The notes beneath the pieces were generated by a model. The model was not told the DNA's origin. It was given only the letters and a program-made list of their open reading frames with translations, and ran no database searches. The position numbers and the translations under genes were made by a program. This document shows positions 32,990 through 41,417 of a stretch of DNA of 64,000 nt, piece after piece (positions within the stretch are counted from its first letter, which is position 1; every line of letters begins with the position of its first letter). The DNA comes from PALSA-612 sp963742925 (GTDB lineage Bacteria > Actinomycetota > Thermoleophilia > Gaiellales > Gaiellaceae), in contig CAVUNV010000016.1 in the NCBI GenBank assembly GCA_963742925.1, forward strand, positions 1 to 64,000, given 5' to 3'.

Positions 32990-33610
32990 ATGCTCCGCCT
33001 CTATCGCATTCCGTTCTCGACGAACGTGGAGCGCGTCGCGCTCGCGCTCGCGCACAAGGGGTTGGAGGCGGAATCGGTGTTGGTCGACCCGGCCGACCGC
33101 AGGGAGGTGCGGAAGGTGAGCGGCCAGCGGCTGGTTCCCGTGCTCGTGGACGGAGAGGAGGTGATCGCCGACTCGACTCGCATCCTCGAGCACCTCGAGG
33201 AGCGCCATCCGCACCGGCCGCTGTACCCGGAGGACACGGCGTCGCGGGCCGAGATGGAGGTGTTCGTCGACTGGTTCAACCGCGTCTGGAAGGTGCCTCC
33301 GAACGCGATCGCGGCCGAGCTCGCCAAAGCGAGGCCGAACGAGAAGCGGATCGCCGAGCTCGGCTCGCAGCTGAGCGGCCGGCTCGATCTGTTCGAGCGC
33401 CTGCTCGAGGACCGCGGCCACCTGCTCGGCGAGGACTTCTCTGCAGCCGACTGCGTCGCCTTCCCGTTTCTCAAGTACGCCGCGATCCCGTTGCCGGACG
33501 GCGACGACGAGCTCTTCCACCGGGTGCTCCGCGACTACCAGCCGCTGGGCGACGCGCACCCGCGCTTGGAGAGCTGGATCCGCCGGGTCGACGCCAGGCC
33601 CCGCACCTAA
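32990..33610 (+). CDS. Glutathione S-transferase-like protein
   Basis: A 206-residue protein with a thioredoxin-fold N-domain (LRLYRIPFSTNVERVALALA, RLVPVLVDGEEVIADSTRIL) and an all-helical C-domain (LLGEDFSAADCVAFPFLKY). The VPVL and DST segments are the usual GSH-binding residues. Actinobacteria often lack glutathione, so the thiol partner may differ. TAACCT lies seven bases before the ATG. It is followed by the dispersed palindrome. Confidence 0.8.
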   Translation: MLRLYRIPFSTNVERVALALAHKGLEAESVLVDPADRREVRKVSGQRLVPVLVDGEEVIADSTRILEHLEERHPHRPLYPEDTASRAEMEVFVDWFNRVWKVPPNAIAAELAKARPNEKRIAELGSQLSGRLDLFERLLEDRGHLLGEDFSAADCVAFPFLKYAAIPLPDGDDELFHRVLRDYQPLGDAHPRLESWIRRVDARPRT

Positions 33611-33611
33611 C

Positions 33612-33640
33612 CACGGGGGAAACGGCCGGTTTCCCCCGTG
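33612..33640. repeat. Dispersed palindrome, copy B
   Basis: CACGGGGGAAAC and GTTTCCCCCGTG form a perfect 12-bp stem directly behind the GST stop. It is followed by GAGCCCCCTTCCC and a CCGGGC-AA-GCCCGG hairpin, the same order as copy A at 22552. Confidence 0.7.
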
Positions 33641-33829
33641 AGCCCCCTTCCCCTTCGCCGCGCTCACAGCGCGGCCCGAGCTACTACCGGGCAAGCCCGG
33701 CCTTCGCCGCCGCTGGTGGCGCGTAACGACGGGGCCCTTGGGGACGCTTCCAACCTCCGCGGAGCCGGGGCTTTGCCCCGGTGGAGCCCGGGTCGCCGTC
33801 CAGCCGGTGCGGCAAAGGAAAGGCCCGTG
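33641..33829. repeat. Hairpin-rich gap between the GST and CBS genes
   Basis: The gap holds several GC hairpins, among them CCGGGC-AA-GCCCGG and CCGGGGC-TTT-GCCCCGG. It is similar to the flank of copy A. No gene is supported; short frames here are out-of-frame reads. Confidence 0.5.
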
Positions 33830-33851
33830 GGGGAAACCGGCCGGTTTCCCC
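33830..33851 (-). terminator. Perfect palindrome behind the cystathionine beta-synthase gene (copy C)
   Basis: GGGGAAACCGG and CCGGTTTCCCC form a 22-base perfect palindrome four bases beyond the stop of the minus-strand gene. Its core matches copies A and B. It probably ends transcription of that gene. Confidence 0.6.
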
Positions 33852-33854
33852 GTG

Positions 33855-35246
33855 CTACTCGGTGCGGGCGTGCGCCAGGTACTCGAGGAAGTCCGAGCGG
33901 GTGAGAACCGCGAGCGGGACGTCGCCGCGCACCACGACTACCGCCGCCCCGCCGCCGGTCAGGTCGGCGAACACCTCGTCCAGCGAGTCGTTCGCGTCCA
34001 CGGCGGGTAGCGGCGAGCCCATCGCCGCGGCAACCTCCTCGCCGAGCGAGTCGGGATCCCTGAAGATCCGGTCGAGCAGCCCCCGTTCGTTGAGCGAGCC
34101 GACCACGTCGGCCAGCGACTCGACCGGCTCGCTGCGGACGACCGGCAACTGGGAGATGCCGTAGCGCTGCATCAGCTCGATGGCGGCGCCGACCTTCTCG
34201 TGCGTTCCGCAGACGACGAGGTCGGGCAGGCGGCCGTCCGGCGAATGCTTGTAGGAGAGCACCTCGGCGATCGTCGGCGTCGGGCCTCCGCGCTCGAGGA
34301 AGCCGTGCTCCAGCATCCAGTTGTCGTCGAAGATCTTCGACAGGTAGCCGCGGCCGCCGTCGGGGATCGTGGTCAGGATCGTGATTCCCGGCCCGTGCCT
34401 TCCTGCCGTCTCGAGCATGGCGTGGACGGACGTGCCGCCCGAGCCGCCGACCAGGATCCCCTCCTCGCGCGCCAGGCGGCGAGCGACGAGGAAGGAGTTA
34501 CGATCCGAGACCCGCACGTACTCGTCCACGACGGCCGGGTCGAACGTGCCGGGGAACGTGTCCTTGCCGATCCCCTCGACGAGGTAGGGGTGCACGTCCG
34601 GGCCCGAGTAGATCGAGCCCTCCGGGTCGGCGCCGACGATCAGGAGCTCGGGGTTCTGCTCCTTCAGGTAGCGGCCGGCGCCGGTGATCGAGCCACCGGT
34701 CCCGACGGAGATGACGACGGCGTCCAGCTCGCCGCCGGTCTGCTCCCAGATCTCAGGCCCCGTCGTCGCGTAGTGGGCCTCCGGATTGTCGGCGTTCGAG
34801 TACTGATCCGGCTTGTATGCACCGGGAATCTCCTCCGCGAGCCGGTCGGACACGGAGTAGTAGCTCTCGGGCGAGTCCGCATCGACTGCGGTGGGACAGA
34901 TGACGACCTCGGCGCCGTACGCGCGCAGGAGCGAGATCTTCTCCGGGGCCACCTTGTCCGGAAGCACCATGATCATCCGGTAGCCCTTGATCGCCGCGGC
35001 GAGGGCGAGCCCGACGCCGGTGTTGCCCGAGGTCGGCTCGACGATCGTCCCTCCGGGCCGGAGCTTGCCCTCGCGCTCGGCTGTCTCGACCATCCGTAGG
35101 CCGATGCGATCCTTGTTCGAGCCGCCCGGGTTCAGATACTCGAGCTTGGCGAGCAGGGTGCAGCCGAGCTCCGCGCCGACCTTCTGCAGGCGGACGACCG
35201 GCGTGTTTCCGATCAGGTCGAGAACGGTCGGATAGTCCCTCGGCAC
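33855..35246 (-). CDS. Cystathionine beta-synthase with C-terminal CBS domains
   Basis: A 463-residue enzyme. The PLP domain (to about residue 320) shows LDLIGNTPVVRL, NPGGSNKDRIGLRM (PLP lysine), EPTSGNTGVGLALAAA, SVGTGGSITGAGRYLK and GGSGGTSVHAML. The C-terminal 130 residues form two CBS domains (AAIELMQRYGISQLPVV and VVVVRGDVPLAVLTRSDFL). It condenses serine or acetylserine-type donors with homocysteine, feeding cysteine synthesis. TAGGCT six bases before the GTG supports the start. With the 29949 gene it gives both transsulfuration steps. Confidence 0.9.
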   Translation of the reverse strand: MPRDYPTVLDLIGNTPVVRLQKVGAELGCTLLAKLEYLNPGGSNKDRIGLRMVETAEREGKLRPGGTIVEPTSGNTGVGLALAAAIKGYRMIMVLPDKVAPEKISLLRAYGAEVVICPTAVDADSPESYYSVSDRLAEEIPGAYKPDQYSNADNPEAHYATTGPEIWEQTGGELDAVVISVGTGGSITGAGRYLKEQNPELLIVGADPEGSIYSGPDVHPYLVEGIGKDTFPGTFDPAVVDEYVRVSDRNSFLVARRLAREEGILVGGSGGTSVHAMLETAGRHGPGITILTTIPDGGRGYLSKIFDDNWMLEHGFLERGGPTPTIAEVLSYKHSPDGRLPDLVVCGTHEKVGAAIELMQRYGISQLPVVRSEPVESLADVVGSLNERGLLDRIFRDPDSLGEEVAAAMGSPLPAVDANDSLDEVFADLTGGGAAVVVVRGDVPLAVLTRSDFLEYLAHARTE

Positions 35247-35289
35247 CGGGCAAGCCTAACGTCCGCATCCCTCAAGTTCGGGATGCGAG

Positions 35290-36035
35290 GTGACGATAAC
35301 CGCAAGCGTGGAAGCCGCGGAGATTTCCTGGCGCCCGCTCGGCGAGCTGTTCGTCAGCCGCGGGTTGATCAGCGAGGCCGAGCTCGAGACGGCGCTCGCT
35401 GAGCAGACCGCGACGGGCAAGCGCCTCGGCGAGATCCTCGTCGACCGCGGGCTCGTGTCGGGGCCTGACCTGACGAGCGCGCTCATGGATCAGCTCGGCA
35501 TCGAGATCTCCAAGGAAGAGGGGTTCGGTTCCGGTCTCTGGGCCGAGATCAAGCGCCGTCACAAGCGCGTCCGTCCCGACCTGCCCGAGGGGGAGGAGCC
35601 GGACGTCTCCGAACGGTCGGAGATCGCGCTCGTCCCACCGTCCGGGGGCGAGCCTGCGGTGCCGGAGCCCGATGTGTCCGAGCCCGAGCCGGAGCCGATC
35701 GCGTTGCCGGAGCCGGAGCCGATCGTGTTGCCGCCCGCGGCGGTCGACCGGGAGCTTCACCAGGAGTTCGAGGAGTACCAGCCGCCCGCTCCGATCGAGG
35801 CGCCGGCGCCTCCCCCCGCAGCCGAGTGCCAGTGCCAGTGCCAGTGCTTGCGCCCGCAGCCGAGGTGGCGCCCGAGCCCCAGCCGGGGGCCGAGCCGGAG
35901 AACGCCGCGGCCCTTCGCGCCGAGCTCGAAGCGGCACGCGCCGACCTCGTGCATCTCCAGGAGATGCTGGCGGATGCGATGACCGCTCTTTCCGCGCTCA
36001 CCGCCGAAGCCGCGAACGATCGCCGCGACGCCTAG
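35290..36035 (+). CDS. MshEN/GspE N-domain protein with Pro/Glu linker, frame-broken
   Basis: The N-terminal 65 residues (LGELFVSRGLISEAELETAL, LGEILVDRGLVSGPDL) form a type II secretion/type IV pilus ATPase N-terminal-like domain (MshEN), which binds c-di-GMP in some proteins. A Pro/Glu-rich linker follows, with repeats like EPEPEPIALPEPEPIVLP. Near 35829 the GCCAGT repeat is read as a CQ repeat; in the next frame it becomes PVPVPVLAP and continues with a coiled coil ending at 36035. One missing G at 35829 (CCGAG-GTG) would restore one protein of about 248 residues. Confidence 0.55.
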
Positions 36036-36052
36036 CGCGTAGACACCGTCGG

Positions 36053-37534
36053 TCAGTGGCGGAAGTGCCGGCGGCCGGTGAAGACCATCGCCGCCCCGGC
36101 CTCGCGCACCGCGTCGATCACCTCGGCGTCCCGCTTCGATCCGCCGGGCTGAACGATCGAGCTGACTCCCGCCTCGAGCGCGAGCCGGGGCCCGTCCGCG
36201 AACGGGAAGAACGCGTCGGAGGCCAGGGCCGCGCCGGCGAGATCGTGCCCGTGCTCGCGCGCCTTGTCGAGGGCGATGCGGACCGCGTCGACCCGGCTCA
36301 TCTGGCCGGCGCCGATCCCGATCGTGCGCCCGCCCTTCGCGAGCACGATCGCGTTCGAGGTCACGTGCTTGCAGACCGTCCAGGCGAAGCGGAGGTCGGC
36401 GAAGGCCGCGTCATCCGGCTCGCCGCAGACGACCGACATCGACTCGTGGCCCCCGAAATCGCGCTGCTGGACGAGGAAACCGCCCAGAGCGCTACGCGCC
36501 TGCAGCGGGCTCGCGCCGCTCGCCGAGGCGGTGAGAATCCGGATCGCGGGCTTGGCGGATAGCGCCGCGAGCGCGCCCGGCTCGTACCCGGGGGCAGAGA
36601 GAACCTCGACGAACTGCTCGGCGAGGTGCTGCCCCAGTGTCGCGGTCACGCGCTCGCTGAGCACGACGACGCCCCCGTAGGCCGAGACCGGGTCGCAGGC
36701 AAGCGCTCCCTCGTAGGCGTCCTCGATCGAGCCCGCCACGGCGGCGCCGCACGGGTTTGCGTGCTTGACGATCGCGCAGGTCGGACGACCGTCGAGCTCG
36801 AGCTCTTCGACCAGTGCCCGTCCGGCTGCGAGGTCGTTCAGGTTGTTGTACGAAAGCGGCTTGCCGTGCAGTTGCTCGCCGATCGCTGCCCCGGCGCCGT
36901 AGAACGCAGCCCGCTGGTGCGGATTCTCGCCGTATGCGAGATCGGTCACCTTCTCCAGCGTGACCGTGATCCGGTCGGGGAGCACGTCGTCGCGACAGAA
37001 CCAGGCTGCGATCGCTGCGTCGTAGGCTGCCGTCGCCGCGAACGCCTCGGCGGCGAGCGTGCGCCGTGTCTCGAGCGACACCGTGCCGTCCCGCCGGAGC
37101 TCGTCGAGCACGCCTTCGTACTGCTCGGGGCGGGAGACGGCGGCGACGTGGGCGAAGTTCTTGGCGGCGCCGCGGAGCATCGCCGGCCCGCCGACGTCGA
37201 TCATCTCGACGGTCTCGTGCTCGCCGAACGGATAGAGGCCCACGCAGACGAGGTCGAACGGCTCGATGCCGTGCGCCTCGAGGTCGGCGACGTCGGTCGG
37301 GACGTCGCGGCGCGCCAGGATGCCGCCGTGGACGGCCGGGTGCAGCGTCACGACGCGATGCCCGAGTAGCTCGGCGAAGCCGGTGAGGCTCTCGATCCTC
37401 GTCACCTCGATCCCGTGCTCCTCGAGGTGGGCCGCGGTGCCGCCGCTCGCGACGATCTCGGCTCCGAGCTCGACCAGCCCGCGCGCAAACTCGGCCACGC
37501 CGCCCTTGTCGTACACGGAAATCAGCGCGCGCAT
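36053..37534 (-). CDS. purH: Bifunctional AICAR transformylase / IMP cyclohydrolase
   Basis: A 493-residue enzyme for the last two steps of IMP synthesis. The N-terminal IMP cyclohydrolase part has ALISVYDKGGVAEFARGL and TLHPAVHGGIL; the transformylase part has LRYGENPHQ-like YGENPHQRAAFYG, SYNNLNDLAAGRALV and the catalytic IVKHANPCGAA. The usual lysine in the RVKTLHP segment is valine (RVVTLHP). It overlaps purN by 13 bases in the purM-purN-purH order. It lacks nothing in length compared with the family. Confidence 0.9.
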   Translation of the reverse strand: MRALISVYDKGGVAEFARGLVELGAEIVASGGTAAHLEEHGIEVTRIESLTGFAELLGHRVVTLHPAVHGGILARRDVPTDVADLEAHGIEPFDLVCVGLYPFGEHETVEMIDVGGPAMLRGAAKNFAHVAAVSRPEQYEGVLDELRRDGTVSLETRRTLAAEAFAATAAYDAAIAAWFCRDDVLPDRITVTLEKVTDLAYGENPHQRAAFYGAGAAIGEQLHGKPLSYNNLNDLAAGRALVEELELDGRPTCAIVKHANPCGAAVAGSIEDAYEGALACDPVSAYGGVVVLSERVTATLGQHLAEQFVEVLSAPGYEPGALAALSAKPAIRILTASASGASPLQARSALGGFLVQQRDFGGHESMSVVCGEPDDAAFADLRFAWTVCKHVTSNAIVLAKGGRTIGIGAGQMSRVDAVRIALDKAREHGHDLAGAALASDAFFPFADGPRLALEAGVSSIVQPGGSKRDAEVIDAVREAGAAMVFTGRRHFRH

Positions 37535-38082
37535 AGCTCCCGCACCACCTCCGGCAACAGCCGGTGCTCGACGGCGTGGATCCGCTCCTCGAGCGTCTCG
37601 CGCGGCTCGACGGGCACCGGCTCCTGCCTGATCACCGGTCCCGTGTCGATCCCCTCGTCGACGTAGTGGACGGTCACGCCGGTCGTCTCCGCGCCGGCGG
37701 ACAGCGCGTCCTCGATCGCGCGCAGACCCGGGAACGCGGGCAGGAGCGACGGATGGACGTTGACGATCCGGCCCGAGAACCGGTCGAGGAAGGAGGGTGT
37801 CAGCAGGTGCATGTAGCCCGCCAGCACGACGAGCTCGACCCGGTGCTCCTCGAGCCAGGTCGCCATCAGGAGATCGCGCTCCTCGCGGATCGGATGGCAG
37901 TCCAGGCTGAAGGCCGCCGCCGGAATGCCGGCCGCGCGGGCTCGCAACAGGGCGTAGGCGTCCTTGCGGCTCGAGGCGACGGCGACGACCGGCAAGCCCG
38001 CGTCGATCAGCGCCTGCAGGTTCGTCCCACGCCCGGACACCAGCACACCGATCGCGCGTCCCTGGCCGCCGTCGGCTCCCAC
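37522..38082 (-). CDS. purN: Phosphoribosylglycinamide formyltransferase
   Basis: A 186-residue GAR transformylase: IGVLVSGRGTNLQALIDA, AGYMHLLTPSFLDRF, IVNVHPSLLPAFPGLRA, and GVTVHYVDEGIDTGPVI with the catalytic His and Asp. GTG 38082 is chosen; the open frame runs to 38154 through glycine-rich sequence that contains a repeat-like hairpin, which is unlikely to be coding. It ends inside the purH start. Confidence 0.85.
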   Translation of the reverse strand: MGADGGQGRAIGVLVSGRGTNLQALIDAGLPVVAVASSRKDAYALLRARAAGIPAAAFSLDCHPIREERDLLMATWLEEHRVELVVLAGYMHLLTPSFLDRFSGRIVNVHPSLLPAFPGLRAIEDALSAGAETTGVTVHYVDEGIDTGPVIRQEPVPVEPRETLEERIHAVEHRLLPEVVRELCAR

Positions 38083-38096
38083 CGGGCGAAGCCCGG
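38082..38096. repeat. Small hairpin related to the dispersed palindromes
   Basis: CCGGGC-GAA-GCCCGG lies in the 126-base gap between purM and purN, followed by CTCCGCCGCCG. It resembles the second hairpin of the repeats at 22552 and 33612. It overlaps the chosen purN start by a base, so that start could lie slightly further in. Confidence 0.4.
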
Positions 38097-38208
38097 CTCC
38101 GCCGCCGCCTGACGCCGCTGGCGGCACGGTGCTCTCCGGGCCCGTGTTACTCACACTGTGCCCTCCGGCCCCGCACCACCAGCGGCGCCCCAGGAACGCG
38201 CGACTCCG

Positions 38209-39114
38209 TCACGCGCGCTCGATCCTGCCGATCACGAGCTCGCTTCCCGGGTCCGGCACGACGGCGCAGTAGCCGATGCCGAGGTTGAACACCCGCCGGA
38301 GCTCCTCCTCCGCGACGTGGCGGGCGAGCCAGCGGAAGACCTGCGGTCGCTCCCACGCGTCCCAGTCGATCCGGGCGTGCAGGCCGGTCGGAACGACGCG
38401 CTCGAGGTTCCCGAGGATGCCTCCGCCCGTCACGTGGGCGAGCGCCCGGACGTCGTGAGCCGCCCGCAGCCGGCGGACGTCGTCGAGATACAGGCGCGTC
38501 GGCGCCAGCAGATCCGGCCCGTCGTAATCCTCCTCCTCGAGGATCCGGCGGACGAGCGTGAAGCCGTTGGCGTGAACGCCTGCAGACGGAAGACCGATCA
38601 CGGCGTCGCCTTCCTGCACCCGTGAGCCGTCGATCAACTCGGCCTCCTCGACGATGCCGACGCAGGTGGCCGCGAAGTCGAGCTCACCCTCGCGGTAGAT
38701 GCCCGGAAGCTCGGCCGTCTCGCCGCCGATCAGGGCACAGCCCGCGGCGCGGCAGACCGAGGCGGCGCCCTCGACCAGCTCCGTGACCTGCTCGAGGTCG
38801 AGCTCGGCCGCGGCGACGTAGTCGAGCAGGAACAGCGGCTCGGCGCCCGTGGTGATCACGTCGTTGATGCAGTGCGCCGCCATGTCCGCGCCGCAGTTGC
38901 GCAACAGGCCGCGCTCGCGGGCGACGATCGGCTTCGTCCCGATCGAGTCGAGCGAGGCGGCGAGCAGCCGTCCGCCCCCGAGCGGATAGAGCCCGGCGAA
39001 CGCGCCGAAGCCCTCCGCGCCGGTCGACTCGACCGCCGCCCGCAGGCGCGAGACGACGTCCACCGCCTTCTCGAGCGAGACGCCGGCGGTCTCGTACGAG
39101 TGCTCCGGGGTCAC
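38209..39114 (-). CDS. purM: Phosphoribosylformylglycinamidine cyclo-ligase
   Basis: A 301-residue AIR synthase: SYETAGVSLEKAVDVV, LAASLDSIGTKP, MAAHCINDVITTGAEPLFLLDY, GCALIGGETAELPG, and AHVTGGGILGNLERV near the end. It belongs to the PurM/PurL ATP-binding fold. TAGACT lies six bases before the GTG at 39114, so the purM-purN-purH transcript may be leaderless. It is divergent from ctaG across 44 bases. Confidence 0.9.
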   Translation of the reverse strand: MTPEHSYETAGVSLEKAVDVVSRLRAAVESTGAEGFGAFAGLYPLGGGRLLAASLDSIGTKPIVARERGLLRNCGADMAAHCINDVITTGAEPLFLLDYVAAAELDLEQVTELVEGAASVCRAAGCALIGGETAELPGIYREGELDFAATCVGIVEEAELIDGSRVQEGDAVIGLPSAGVHANGFTLVRRILEEEDYDGPDLLAPTRLYLDDVRRLRAAHDVRALAHVTGGGILGNLERVVPTGLHARIDWDAWERPQVFRWLARHVAEEELRRVFNLGIGYCAVVPDPGSELVIGRIERA

Positions 39115-39158
39115 GGACCGAGTCTAGAGCCCGCGCACCACGGCACTACACTGGCGGC

Positions 39159-40019
39159 GTGCTCGCCGCGGTCTCGCCGCTGACCAGCTGGACGTTCGAC
39201 CCGATCCAGCTGACGAGCCTGGCGCTGATCGGCTTCCTCTACTTCCGCCGGGTGCGGACGCTCGCGGAGCGGGGCACGCCGGTCGCGGCCTGGCGGCAGT
39301 GGTCGTTCGGCTCCGGCCTGGCCCTGCTCTTCCTCGTCCTCGCCTCGCCGGTGGACGCGCTCGGCGAGAAGCAGTTCCTGTTCATGCACATGATCCAGCA
39401 CATCGTGATCGGCGACCTGTCGCCGCTCCTGATGGTGGCGGGCCTGACGGGGCCGATCCTGCGGCCGGTGCTGGCGCTCCCCGTGATCGGGCGGCTCCGC
39501 GTGCTCGGGCACCCGCTGATCGCGCTGCCGCTGTGGGCGTTCAACCTGTACATCTGGCACCTGCCCTTCCTGTACGAGGCGGCGCTCCACCACGACGTCG
39601 TGCATGCGCTCCAGCACACGCTCTTCTTCGCGTGCGGGGCGCTCTTCTGGGCCGCCGTGCTGGAGCCGCTGCCCGGCCCGAGCTGGTTCGGCACGGGAGC
39701 GAAGCTCATCTACATCGTCGCGGCACGGCTGATCGGGATGGTGCTCGCCAACGTGATGCTGTGGTCGGGAAGCGTCTTCTACTCGACCTACGACCACGCG
39801 GCCCGATGGGGGATCACGCCGCAGGCCGATCAGGGCACGGCCGGCTCGGTGATGATGATCGTGGACTCGGTGGTGACGATCTGCGCGATCGCGTGGCTCT
39901 TCCTCAAGCTGGCCGGGGAGAGCGAGCTCAAGCAGCGTCTGATCGAGGAAGGCCACGATCCGGCCCTCGCGTCACGCGCGGTCCGCTACGGCCGCGGCGA
40001 GAAGCTCCCCAGCCGCTGA
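39159..40019 (+). CDS. CtaG-type cytochrome c oxidase assembly membrane protein
   Basis: A 286-residue protein with about seven helices. FMHMIQHIVIGDLSPLLMV, LYIWHLPFLYEAALHHDVVH and LQHTLFFACGALFW are the histidine-rich blocks of the caa3 CtaG (DUF2244-unrelated, CtaG/DUF420-like) family, linked to copper delivery or assembly of cytochrome oxidase. TACACT lies six bases before the GTG. It sits alone between oppositely oriented purine genes. Confidence 0.85.
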   Translation: MLAAVSPLTSWTFDPIQLTSLALIGFLYFRRVRTLAERGTPVAAWRQWSFGSGLALLFLVLASPVDALGEKQFLFMHMIQHIVIGDLSPLLMVAGLTGPILRPVLALPVIGRLRVLGHPLIALPLWAFNLYIWHLPFLYEAALHHDVVHALQHTLFFACGALFWAAVLEPLPGPSWFGTGAKLIYIVAARLIGMVLANVMLWSGSVFYSTYDHAARWGITPQADQGTAGSVMMIVDSVVTICAIAWLFLKLAGESELKQRLIEEGHDPALASRAVRYGRGEKLPSR

Positions 40020-40031
40020 CGCACGGGTCGG

Positions 40032-41417
40032 CTACGCCCGCGCCGGCTCGAACCGCAGCTTCGCGAGTGTGCGGTCTTCGGGAATCCGCGTCGGGTAGTC
40101 GCGCGTCAGGCAGGCGCGGCAGAGTGTCGTCCCGGGGCGGCCGGTCGCCAGGGTCAGCCCCTCGAGCGACAGGTAGGCGAGCGACGTCGCCCCGATGTGC
40201 TCCCGCACCTCCTCGACGGTGCGGCTCGCCGCGATCAGCTGGCTCTCGTCCGCCAGGTCGATGCCGTAGAAGCACGGCCCGACGATCGGCGGCGACGACA
40301 CGCGCACGTGCACCTCGGCCGCGCCCGCGTCGAAGAGCATCTGCACGATCTGCCGGGTCGTGTTCCCGCGGACGATCGAGTCGTCGACGACGACGAGGCG
40401 CTTGCCCGCGACTTCGTCGAGCGGGTTGAACTTGAGACGGATGCCCTGCTCCCGCAACGCCTGGTCGGGCTGGATGAACGTACGGCCGATATAGCGGTTC
40501 TTGATCAGCCCCTCGCTGAACGGGATCCCGCTCGCGCGCGCGAACCCCACCGCCGCGGGCGTGCCGGAGTCGGGAATCGGGAGGACGAGGTCGGCATCGA
40601 CCGGCGCCTCCGCTGCGAGCCCCTCGCCCATGCGCACCCGCGCGCCGTGCGTCTCCACGCCGGCCAGGTACGAGTCGGGCCGCGAGAAGTAGAAGGACTC
40701 GAAGATGCAGAGCGCGCCGCCGTCGACGGGGTCGACGGCCTGGATCGATTGCACGCCGGACTCGTCGACGACGAGCAGCTCGCCGCGACCGACCTCGCGC
40801 TCGAACTCGGCGCCGAGCAGGTCGAGCGCACACGTCTCGGAGGAGACCACCCGGTCGTCGCCGAGCCTGCCGAGCACGAGTGGGCGGAAGCCGCGGGGAT
40901 CGCGGAAGGCGAGCAGCTTGCCCTCGGACAGAGCCGTGATCGAGTAGGCGCCCTCGAGTCGCTGCATCGCCGCGGCCACCGCCTCCTCGACCGGCCGCTC
41001 GTCGTTCGCGATCAGGGCCGCGATCAGCTCCGAATCGGAGGTCGACGAGAGGCGAACGCTGTCTGCGGCCAGCTCGTCGCGCAGCCTCGACGCGTTGACG
41101 AGGTTGCCGTTGTGCCCGAGGGCGATCGTCCGCACACGGCCGTGCTGCACGAGCGGCTGCGCGTTCTCCCACGCGTTCGATCCCGTCGTCGAGTACCGCG
41201 TGTGGCCGATCGCGAGCTCGCCGGGAAGCGCGTGCAGCTTCTCCTCCGTGAACACCTGCGCGACCAGGCCGAGGTCGCGCAGCACGGTCAGCCGTCCTGC
41301 CTCGGAGACGGCGATGCCGGCCGACTCCTGGCCGCGATGCTGCAGCGCGTGCAGGCCGAAGTAGGTGAGCCGCGCAACATCGCGTTCCGGGGCGCGGATG
41401 CCGAACACGCCGCACAT
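40032..41417 (-). CDS. purF: Amidophosphoribosyltransferase
   Basis: A 461-residue enzyme for the first step of purine synthesis. The catalytic cysteine is Cys2 (MCGVFGIRAP); GHTRYSTTGSNAWENAQPL and ALGHNGNLVNA complete the glutaminase domain. The PRTase part contains VPDSG-like LPIPDSGTPAAVGFA and the PRPP loop VVVDDSIVRGNTT. ATG 41417 shares one base with the purL stop (TGATG), so the two are coupled. A propeptide before Cys2 is absent. Confidence 0.95.
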   Translation of the reverse strand: MCGVFGIRAPERDVARLTYFGLHALQHRGQESAGIAVSEAGRLTVLRDLGLVAQVFTEEKLHALPGELAIGHTRYSTTGSNAWENAQPLVQHGRVRTIALGHNGNLVNASRLRDELAADSVRLSSTSDSELIAALIANDERPVEEAVAAAMQRLEGAYSITALSEGKLLAFRDPRGFRPLVLGRLGDDRVVSSETCALDLLGAEFEREVGRGELLVVDESGVQSIQAVDPVDGGALCIFESFYFSRPDSYLAGVETHGARVRMGEGLAAEAPVDADLVLPIPDSGTPAAVGFARASGIPFSEGLIKNRYIGRTFIQPDQALREQGIRLKFNPLDEVAGKRLVVVDDSIVRGNTTRQIVQMLFDAGAAEVHVRVSSPPIVGPCFYGIDLADESQLIAASRTVEEVREHIGATSLAYLSLEGLTLATGRPGTTLCRACLTRDYPTRIPEDRTLAKLRFEPARA

